From assembly GCF_011386835.1 (NCBI RefSeq), contig NC_088791.1, forward strand, positions 31,904,998 to 31,968,997: a stretch of 64,000 nt of DNA. The letters run 5' to 3'. Source of the stretch: Chrysemys picta bellii (taxonomy: Eukaryota > Chordata > Testudines > Emydidae). This document shows positions 55,732-64,000 of this stretch, one piece after another (position 1 is the first letter of the stretch; each line of letters opens with the position of its first letter). The position numbers and the translations under genes were made by a program. The notes below the pieces were generated by a model that saw only the letters and a list, made by a program, of their open reading frames with translations, was not told the DNA's origin and did not search any database.

Positions 55732-56028
55732 GGCTTGGTCTACACTACCCCCCCTAATTCGAACTAAGGTACGCAACTTCAGCTACGTGAATAACGTAGC
55801 TGAAGTTCGAAGTACCTTATTTCGAATTAGTTGAAACTTACCTTGGTCCACACTCGGCAGGCAGGCTCCCCCGTCGACTCCGCGGTACTCCTCTCGGCGA
55901 GCTGGAGTACCGCAGTCGACGGCGAGCACTTCCGGGTTCGACTTATCGCGTCCAGACTAGACGCGATAAGTCGAACCCAGAAGTTCGATTTCCAGCCGTC
56001 GAACTTGCCGGTAAGTGTAGCCAAGGCC
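55732..56028. mobile_element. Harbinger-type MITE with inner hairpins
   Basis: Ends GGCTTGGTCTACACTAC / GGCCTTGGCTACACTTAC (inverted) and TAA target copies (55729-55731, 56029-56031). It contains three separate palindromes: cttcagctacgtgaataacgtagctgaag (read as arms cttcagctacg / cgtagctgaag), the gagtaccgc region, and ttcgacttatcgcgt / acgcgataagtcgaa. Same family as 57529-57811. Confidence 0.93.
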
Positions 56029-56031
56029 TAA

Positions 56032-57034
56032 GAATTATTTACTTAAATGAGGCTTGCAGGATCAGGACCAATATTTTAAAAATCATTTTACCAAGTTCTA
56101 ACCTCAACAAGCTTTAAATTACTTTAAAAAAATTAATAACGGTAAACCTTGTCAGTTTTCCAGATTCAAAATCATCAAAATATTCTCTCCACTCCCCCCC
56201 CCCCAAAAAAATAAGGTTGACATTAGTAATACTTCTCTGCCTCATTTTCAGAAGCATATCTGGAGAAAAGACATCTTACGAGCTCTTGGATGATGTTATG
56301 AAATGTGAACTTCATGTTTGCTTTCCAGGACTGTCACCTGTTTCATGCCTAACCACTAATCCTTTTGCATTTGACTTTGAAACCAATTCCCAGAAACAGG
56401 AAACCTCTGCTATGACACTGGGCTGCTACACAGAGCCTGAAACGCCTCAAAAGCCATCCACTCTTAAAAAAAAAAAAAAGCTCAAGCTCTGAAAAATGAC
56501 CCTTCTAAACTCCGTTTCTCAATTCACTGCAGACATCTGTTCTCTCAATGCTTCTTCCACAAAGGTAATGTTAATCTGTAGAAAATGTTGTAACAGGTGG
56601 TTAAATTCAATGCAACGCTCAAAGTGGAAACACTTTAGCAATTCTGATCTAACACAATAAGCCATTTTTTAATTCTTACAAGCACATTCATAAGTAGCAT
56701 TTGTTCTTTGTGCAACCCTATGACCGACATTACTGAAGACCAAGAGGTAAAAAGCTGGTTTGTCACAACAATCAACAGCTGCTTACCCATCTCAAATGAT
56801 AGCAGTCCTGGATCTATATGTAGGAAGATACAAGTCTCATTCTGAAATGATGCTGTATTTGAACTGTTTGCTGTAGTATTTGACTTGAGAGGATTGAAAG
56901 GCACAAGGTTCTTTGATGCACTGTAAATAGAGAAGCTTCATCTGTCTTCTTTAACTTCATCAACATTTTAACTTTCTAGATGACCTCTAGTTATTGATCC
57001 CTTCACAGATTTAGTTAAAAGTACCACTGTTACT
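56032..57034. other. Unassigned intronic sequence
   Basis: AT-rich with an A-run at 56467-56479. The frames at 56217-56492 and 56635-56904 show no domain. Nothing named. Confidence 0.45.
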
Positions 57035-57036
57035 GA

Positions 57037-57302
57037 GGCCTTGGTTATACTGGCGCTGTACAGCGCTGCAACTTGCTGCACTCAGGGGTGTGAAAAAACA
57101 CGCCCCCCCCCCGAGTGCAGCGAGTACAGCGCTGTAAAGCGCCAGTGTAATCAGAGCCTGCAGCGCTGCAAGCTATTCCCCTCGGAGAAGTGGAGTACAT
57201 ACAGCGCTGCGAGAGCTCTCTTGCAGCGCTGGCGGCGCGACTACATTCACGCTTCACAGCGCTGCCACAGCAGCGCTGTGAAGTCCCGAGTGTAGCCAAG
57301 TA
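57037..57302. mobile_element. Harbinger-type MITE
   Basis: ggccttggttatactggcg at the left and agtgtagccaagt at the right are diverged inverted ends. Inner words cagcgctgcaa, cagcgctgtaaagcgcc and repeats of cagcgctg pair among themselves. Same family as 10592-10859 and 48698-48933. Open frames on both strands are by-products. Confidence 0.8.
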
Positions 57303-57528
57303 GAAAGTGCTGTGGCAATAATGAATCACTCCTTAAGTGCTCACATAACTGGTGAGGCTGGAATAATAATTATACTATGCTTGACATTAGCAGTCTGTGT
57401 TTTCTATTTAGTTCCTCCAACAGATGCTCAGCAGTATATTCAAAAATAATGTGAGAACAATGAAGTTTTAAAACAAAAAATATTTAAAAAACTATAGCTA
57501 TCCAGACTAATAGCTGTATTGACAGAGG

Positions 57529-57811
57529 CCTGGTCCACACTAACCCCCCATTTCGAACTAAGGTACGCAAATTCAGCTACGTTAATAACGTAGCTGAATT
57601 CGAAGTACCTTAGTTCGAACTTACCGCGGGTCCAGACGCGGCAGGCAGGCTCCCCCGTCGATGCCGCGTACTCCTCTCGCCGAGCTGGAGTACCGGCGTT
57701 GACGGCAAGCACTTCCGGGATCGATTTATCGCGTCTAGACAAGACGCGATAAATCGATCCCAGAAGATTGATTGCTTACCGCCGGACCCGGAGGTAAGTG
57801 TAGACCTACCC
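57529..57811. mobile_element. Harbinger-type MITE
   Basis: Left end AGGCCTGGTCCACACTA and right end, inverted, GGGTAGGTCTACACTTA. Inner palindromes match those of 55732-56028 (gctacgttaataacgtagc; tcgatttatcgcgtc / gacgcgataaatcga). The right TAA (57812-57814) is also the left flank of the next MITE. Confidence 0.88.
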
Positions 57812-57814
57812 TAA

Positions 57815-58329
57815 GGGTACATCTACTCTGCACACTCCTGATGGCAGTGTGTAGAGTACATACACTGCACGCCACCTAAATATGGGTATAAATAGCAGTG
57901 GAGACAGTGAGACACGGCTTCGGCAAGTAAAGAAACGCCTGCACCCTTAGGGTATGCACCCTACATTGATGTCTGCGTATCCAACCACTGCCTCCACTAT
58001 ACACACTGCTATTTTTAGTAGTGCTCTGTCTCACTGCCTCCCCACTGCCAGCCAGAGCCTTTCCCCATTACAGGAAAAGATTCTCCAGCAGGGAAAAGAT
58101 TTCCCACTCCCTCCCTCATGCCAGAAAAGCCTGGGCAGCAGCGAAAGGCTCTGGCAAGGGAGAGGCAGCGGGGAACAGCTCTGGCAGCTCACCACTGCCA
58201 GAGCCTTTCCCCCATCAGAGCCTTTCACTGACGCGTGTAGCTACACGCCGCAGTGTGGATGCAGCCCGCTTTTCACTGCAGCATGTAGGTGCCTGCACAC
58301 TGAATGCCATCGCCAGTGTAGACAAGGCC
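57815..58329. mobile_element. Harbinger-type MITE
   Basis: Ends GGGTACATCTACTCTGC / GGCCTTGTCTACACTGG (inverted) and TAA copies at 57812-57814 and 58330-58332. The interior (for example gccagagcctttccccatta and its inverted relatives) is non-coding; the 168-codon frame over it has no domain. Confidence 0.85.
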
Positions 58330-58332
58330 TAA

Positions 58333-59350
58333 TAGCTGTAAAATATATTCTTCCTAACTGTTTCTCCATGGCACATAGTGTAATGCTTATCTACATCAAC
58401 AACGAAAGAAAATACATTCATAGATTCTTTCCCTTAACACACAATGTGCCCAGATTCTGACCCAGAGCTACACCCGTGATTTCAGTAGAGTTATTCTGGA
58501 TTTACACTGGTGTAACCGGAGATCAGAATTTGGCCCAATCACTTTAAAAAAACTAAATTGTTTGAGATATTAAGACCTGGAAACCCACCTCCTAATACTC
58601 CATTGCTCTAATTTCTCTTCTTAAAGAATTTGCACCAGTAATCAGAAGTGATCACTGAGCTCCATATTGCACCTTTAATTAACGTCTGTTTCTAAAAAGC
58701 CCTGTCTAGATGTTAATCCCTCTGTGCTTAGCTGCTAGATTTTCAAAGCAGGGCAAGGAGACAGATGTATGTTTTGGGAGGCGAATCAGGACCCTGTTTG
58801 GCATCACAAACTGTGACAAACAGCCTATTGGTAGTGAAGCCAACTAATTCAGATGCAAATAGTCAACATTCAATAAAGAAGTGGAGCAGAGAAGCAGAAG
58901 CAGGAAAAAACCATGAATACAGGGATAATTAATCATGGTAGTGTAACCATGCAATCAAAAGAACTATTTCTTTGAGTTTGGTACGGTTAGTTTAGTGCAA
59001 GGTTATACCGGCCCTTGCATGGGGAAGCAATGGTGAGGAAGGGTGCACGGACTCTAGCAGGGCCTGAATAACAGCCTGGCTGAACTGCAGAATACATGAA
59101 CTTTGCCCTCCCTACTTCGCTGGGGCCCCAAGCGAGGGGGAATGAGGTGGAAAGGAGGCAAGAGTGGCAAAGTGGAGGTAGTAAACTAACCCATTAAGCA
59201 GTTTTGGAGCAAACGCTCCACACACAAGCCAAGGAGGCACAGGAGACATTCTGCCTTGCTGAGGCAGAATGCCTCCCAGTACATCCCCGGAGAGAGACAG
59301 GGTGGGTCAATTCACTTCCTCCTTTCTCTTGCCAGATTCTACCACCCTTA
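58333..59350. other. Mostly unassigned intronic sequence
   Basis: 58445-58545 holds a palindromic gattctga / gatcagaatttggccc MITE-like block. 58960-59310 shares aggcagaatgcctcccagt with 52041-52059 and is probably part of an unnamed repeat. No host gene seen. Confidence 0.4.
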
Positions 59351-59358
59351 CCCATAAT

Positions 59359-59776
59359 TAAGGCTGCAAGCCTTTTACAGAGATCACGGCTTCCGGAACT
59401 TTCTGGGACCTCCATAACTTCTACAACGGCTGGTGCAGATGACCCAGAGCAGCAGCAGCGGTGGCGGGGCTCCAGGCCACCCCCCAACAGAGGAGAAGCG
59501 GTAGTGGGGTGACCCAGGGCCGCCCCCTCCCCAGTAGCAGTGGCGGCGGGGTCCCGGGGTGCCCCCCCCCCAGCAGCAGCAGGGCCCTGAGTGCTCTCCC
59601 CCCCGGATCAACAGGGTCCCTGGAAGCGTCCCCCTCCCCCAAAACCTAAGATTTAGTTAGGGGTATTTTTAGTAAAAGTCATGGACAGGTCACCAGCCCA
59701 TGACTTTTTGGTTATTTTTGCTCGTGAGTTGTCCATGACTTTTCCTAAAAATACCCATGACTAAAACGTAACCTTA
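59359..59776. mobile_element. hAT-type MITE, TAAGG family, copy 3
   Basis: Perfect 8-bp duplication cccataat (59351-59358, 59777-59784). Ends TAAGGCTGCAAG / TAAGGTTACGTT (inverted). Internal hairpin tagtaaaagtcatggacagg against tgtccatgacttttccta. Its exact target copies define the boundaries of the family. Confidence 0.93.
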
Positions 59777-59784
59777 CCCATAAT

Positions 59785-60224
59785 ACATTGCCACTTACCC
59801 CTCTGCCCACTAATGATGCTGTGCTCAATCATCCATTTGTAAATTTCTCCTAGCAGTGTCTCTGCATCACCTTCCAAGATGCCCTTTATACACAGAATAC
59901 TGCTCCCTTAACCTAGTCCACAAAGTCCTTTTTCCAATCCCAGCTCAAAACTTTCAGCTAGAGGAATACCTATAGGAAACTGCCAACTGGTAAATAATGG
60001 TCAGGCAGTGCCCCAGTAAGACTTGCTTAGATCTATTGTAGTCATATATTTATTAGAATCTTAGTAAATATAAATTTATTAATTCATTAATATAAAAGGT
60101 TCCAAACCATCCAGTATGTGCACATACAAACAGTTAGTTACCTTTGCCCTCTCCTGCCCCCTTTCACACATACTGATTTTTACACCCACTTGTGTCTTAA
60201 TTCAGTCTATCATTGCATGAGAGA
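59785..60224. other. Unassigned intronic sequence
   Basis: AT-rich. No gene or named repeat seen. Confidence 0.4.
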
Positions 60225-60312
60225 GCTCACTTTTTGTTCCGTGTTTGTACAGCACCTAGTGTAATCTTGCTTGGGGTCTCAATGCACGGGTGTAATACAA
60301 TAAAATAAACAA
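60225..60312 (+). repeat. Old LINE/SINE 3' tail
   Basis: tgtttgtacagcacctagtg, ggggtctcaatgcacgg and a tail caataaaataaac; same family as 33675-33795. Confidence 0.7.
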
Positions 60313-60654
60313 CAATATAGTATGAACCGGCTTGTAAAGAACATGTATGATCCCAACGAGAGCATTTGTCAGGAAGTTATTGCATAGGTAGATATTTTCT
60401 TCAGCCAGATCGAACTGCATCTTTCACATAAGCCAGTGTATAGAAGAAGAAATTTCTATAAGAGACTCTTTAAACTGCTGACTAAGAAATAACCCTGGAC
60501 AGGAACCACTAGAAAGAAAGATGAATTCAAATGATCGCAAGGATCACTCTGTGGTGAGGAACCTGTCCTGAGGTCTCCATGACCCCCAATAAAGAAAACA
60601 GAATGATATTCTGACTTCTGGGTGAATGCTGGTATGGAAGGATAACTTGAAAAA

Positions 60655-60990
60655 TGTGAGGAATTTCCACTAATTGTCATCCATATATGGGCACTAATGA
60701 TATGAACGGAGGGAAATTCAATAACATCAAGGATGACTTTAGGGACATGAGAAGAGAAATGAACACATGGTTGACACTGGTGACCTTCTGAGATCCTCCT
60801 GGTGCCAAGTGCAAACAAAAAAAAGAAGGTTGAGACCACATGTCAGCCAACGGACACAGCAAAAATGTAGAAGGGGAGGACTTGAATTCATGGAAGTTAG
60901 GGATGCTTTCTCTGGAAGGCCACTGCTAGGATTAGATTGTGTCTACTTAAAGAGATAAGGCGCTAACCACCTGATTGACAACTGATAAGG
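60655..60990 (+). pseudogene. CR1-type ORF1 SGNH-esterase remnant
   Basis: After one frameshift the plus strand reads IVIHI and GTNDMNGGKFNNIKDDFRDMR, which is the block III motif (G-x-N-D) of SGNH esterases found in ORF1 of CR1-type LINEs. Downstream comes LGLDCVYLKR near 60930-60957, resembling the D-x-x-H-L block with His changed to Tyr, and GANHLID. Stops interrupt it. No other part of the LINE was found next to it. Confidence 0.5.
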
Positions 60991-62329
60991 CATTTTAGGT
61001 GAGATTTATATGAGAGGAGGAAGAGAGGTAGCTTTCATTTCATTCAAATATCTGGCAGCATAAAAAATAAAACAGAACATGGATGCATTCATCTTCTTAA
61101 TTATTTCCTAAATGTGCATCACACTTATCAATGGAGTAGCTAAACACCGTTACATACATTTTAAAAAGTCAAAATACTTAAGGCATCCTGATAGCCAGCA
61201 TGTGTATCTTTTGCTTGCACACCTGGATATATGCGTATGCATGTACACAGACACACACACATGTCTAAATAACTGGGGTTTTCTGTGCACTTGGGAAAAA
61301 TCTGTATATGTAGGATTTTGAAAATCCAACCTTAGTGTTCTATTTGCTTAAAAAACAAACAAATAAAGCTGCAATGGTAGATAAACATACAGTACAATTA
61401 TAATTTACTAAAGTGTTTGTGTGCAAATACACAGGGTATTGCAAATAAGCATGATGATCCAGAAGTGTCAATAAATAATGCAATTTATGACCAGAGGGCA
61501 AAACTGATATTTAGAGTAATGATTCTCATAACTGAAATAGGAGAGACAAAAGGAAACAAGAAGTAGAGTGTCAGCACAATGTTAAAAGTATTTACATTGT
61601 TAATGAGATAACTATAACAATGAAGAGGATTGAGGAGGAAATAATTTAGGTAACAATAAATGGAATGAAAAACAAAGGATTAACTACAATGGAAAAAGTG
61701 TTGCAGACCGCCAGCAATAGAACACAACACAAATGAAAAATCCCTTGACCTTAATGTCTTTTATTAAACACACTCAATACATGCATCATTATAGGTTACA
61801 TAGGGTATGTCCACACTAGGCAAAAAAATGGAGGATTAACCACGTCAGCTAACACATGGTAACAAAACACCCTTTTCCTAGCAAAGATAAGAGGATAGCT
61901 TTATGATGTAGAAATAAGAGAAGCCAATAGGAAAAGATCTGGGACATACACATAAGTGGAAAGGGACTAGCAAACATAAGAGTAATAGGAAAGCTCAGTA
62001 CCAGTAATCAAACTCTCTGAATTCAGCATATTCAAAAATACCACCACTTAATTCCAGCCATGCTGGATAATTCAAAGATGATAGCAGTTAGTTTAGCTTT
62101 ACAGGTAATTCAGCTTTGCTTCTTGCACATCTCTACTACTGGCTGTTTTAAAGAACACATTATAGTAGTCAAAAGATTTTAAAAGACAGTGGTTGCTTGA
62201 TTTTAAAAAGTCACCTCCAATTCACGTGGAGGTAACAGACAGTAGCAATATTATGCTCAGAACTTAAATTCTCAAAGATTATTTCCTAGAGGCACCTCAT
62301 CCCCATACAGGACTGAAGGCTTCAGCTAT
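60991..62329. other. Mostly unassigned intronic sequence
   Basis: AT-rich. 61797-61830 (agggtatgtccacactagg) looks like one lone Harbinger-type MITE end. Open frames have no domains. Confidence 0.4.
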
Positions 62330-62476
62330 GGGTCAGGGGTCTCAGGAATTCTGTGCCACGAGGCGTGCCAGGGCTCAGAGCTTCAGCCCCATGGGAAGCG
62401 CCGGGGCTCCCGCAGGTTTGAAAATATTTACCGGAGCTCCACTCTGGATGGCTCCGGCTGAATTTAAGCCCTGAAT
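62330..62476. mobile_element. MITE-like repeat, CAGGGCTTAAATTCAG family, reversed
   Basis: gaaaatatttaccggagctcc and ggctgaatttaagccctg are the reverse complements of phrases in 46511-46629. This copy is longer on its left side (gtcaggggtctcaggaattc). A clear target duplication was not found. Confidence 0.7.
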
Positions 62477-64000
62477 ATGCTGAGTATGCAACTGCTGCTG
62501 TTGAAAATATAATGGTGAGTGCCACACCTCTCTACTTTTAACTGTCACCTTGTCTAGTTTAATTTATATCTCTTTGCAGCCAGTTACAGTGCACTATGTG
62601 GACTTGGCTCAAGGTGCTCAATGAAGTCATTCAGAGAATGCACATTCAAATTTCAAATCAAGAACAGACGCCAAGGGCAAATTTCTTAGCCAATCAGGCA
62701 GCAGCAGAATGCTAAATGTCAGTATTCCCTTGTTCGCTTCCAGAATTGAGTGTAGCTCCCCTACAAAGTCTGTGTTTGTTCACATCAATGAAATAACAGC
62801 CGGTCTTGAACAGACAGTGCGAAAGAAGGAGTAGGCTTTCAGTTTCAGCTGAACAATACAGATTAAAGTCCTTATACTTATTGTATCCTGACTGATTTCA
62901 GAAGCACATACAGGATGGTTATTCAAACAGCCGCAGTCACCAAAGTATGTTTTAAGCATTTTAGTAAACTGGAACTTGCAGGAAACAATTATATTTTCAA
63001 CTTTTTGTCATGTTTTCTACAGAACGATACTACATTCTACTTTATTTAATTAAATCCAGAAACTACAGAACTTCAGGTTAATTTAGTTACTTATATTGAA
63101 ATCATAAATTTTTGTTTTGTTTGTAGGAATAAATACTTACTGCCACTCTGGCTCCCTCTCTTTAACCTTGGCAAAGTCACCTGACGTGCTTTCCAAATTT
63201 AAAATTAAATTTTGTCTATAAAATACCTTGTAAACTATGTCATAAAAGTGAGCAATGTAACATTTTGCTAGTCCTACAACAGATAAATCCAGCAGTTCAA
63301 AGAACAAGAACAGGACCTCTCAATTATTCTACCTTTTTAAAAATCTCTCTCTCTCTCTCTAGCTTTATTATATCATTATAGATCATACCTAATGAAAGTT
63401 GTCATTGCATACAAATATCAGCTTTGCTCCACTATATCACAATGGGAATCCAGCATTCCAAGTGGTAGCCCATACAGCATTTCAAACAGCGCAGTGACTC
63501 TTTTTAAATTGCTTCTGTCCAAATCTCATCAATCTTTAACACTGAGCAATCTTTTGTTATTTTTAACCCCTACTTCTCCAGATCTGTAGCTTTGTCTTCC
63601 TGGTACTATATTCAAGAAAGAAAAAAAAGAAAGAAAGAAAAAACAAATGTAGACTTACTAGCCAGAAATAATTTAACATTGTTTAAAGTTCCTGAAGACA
63701 AAACAATGAATAGCTATTCTTAGCAGGCTGGAAGCCAGGGAGAATGGAAGGCTAATAGGTCTGGAACTCAGATTAAAGAGAAAATAGCCAAAGAGGACTC
63801 AAATCAGACATACAAAGCTATTGCTAGTACCGTATGTCCAACTTCCATCTCACTAGAGAAGAATCAAAATACTGTAATATAAAGCTTGGACACCAGATTG
63901 GTTGCCTTGGCAGAGGCCAAGGACTGAATGGGCACGAAAACTCAACCAACCTCTCATTCATATGGGTGGTCCATTCACAGGCTCATGGTTGAGACATGTG
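62477..64000. other. Unassigned intronic sequence
   Basis: AT-rich. Simple repeats: (CT)n at 63345-63360 and a GAAA-rich run at 63615-63643. No gene, exon or named repeat seen up to the window end. Confidence 0.5.

Noticed and set aside
57508..58340. Direct repeat taatagctgt on both sides of the double MITE
   Set aside because: On the left it is about 10 bases away from the MITE end, and Harbinger elements duplicate only 3 bp, so I treat it as coincidence.
57954..58460. 168-codon open frame as a host gene
   Set aside because: It spans a Harbinger-type MITE and its flank, and has no domain or splice structure.
1..64000. CRISPR array, bacterial operon or phage
   Set aside because: No regular short direct repeats with spacers, no ribosome binding site-gene spacing, and vertebrate repeats throughout.

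Overview
The window looks like reptilian nuclear DNA, most likely from a turtle. CR1 LINE remnants dominate, with hAT and PIF/Harbinger DNA transposons and their MITEs, repeats that resemble Penelope-like elements carrying hammerhead-type motifs, and MIR-type SINEs. There are no Alu repeats or mammalian-type L1s. No operon, tRNA, rRNA or CRISPR array was seen. The species call is an inference from repeat content and from the vertebrate exon.

The only host coding sequence I can support is one exon on the minus strand (34170-34808) of a CELSR/flamingo gene, most likely CELSR1. It encodes the end of the cadherin region, the juxta-cadherin segment and the first EGF-like domains, with a good splice site at each end. 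The rest of the window is therefore read as intron: about 29 kb of the upstream intron to the right of the exon and about 34 kb of the downstream intron to the left.

Layout. 0-9 kb: an LTR-like repeat, a shuffled CR1, a TAAGG-ended hAT-type MITE, and a minus-strand CR1 split by three later insertions (a plus-strand CR1, a 1.57 kb fold-back hAT, a 0.45 kb hAT MITE). 9-20.5 kb: mostly unique AT-rich DNA with MITEs, a small Penelope-like insertion and a 30-bp perfect hairpin. 20.6-26.8 kb: a GC-rich block made of a decayed Tx1/L1-type LINE (minus strand, lacking its 3' half) and a second copy of the LTR-like repeat. 29.3-33.3 kb: a nearly complete two-gene PIF/Harbinger transposon (transposase on plus, Myb/SANT-like gene on minus) with both genes broken. 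34.2-34.8 kb: the CELSR exon. 35-64 kb: many MITEs, several with exact target-site duplications, a solo LTR inside a fold-back hAT, an inverted pair of Penelope-like repeats, and a decayed SGNH-esterase segment of a CR1 first ORF.

No intact autonomous element remains. The points most worth a second look are the Harbinger element (one nonsense codon created inside a 30-bp tandem duplication, plus loss of the catalytic Glu), the hammerhead-like repeats with 12-bp target duplications, the shared target preference of the hAT insertions, the fold-back hAT carrying an antisense copy of its own transposase end, and the LINE that kept its 5' part and lost its 3' part.
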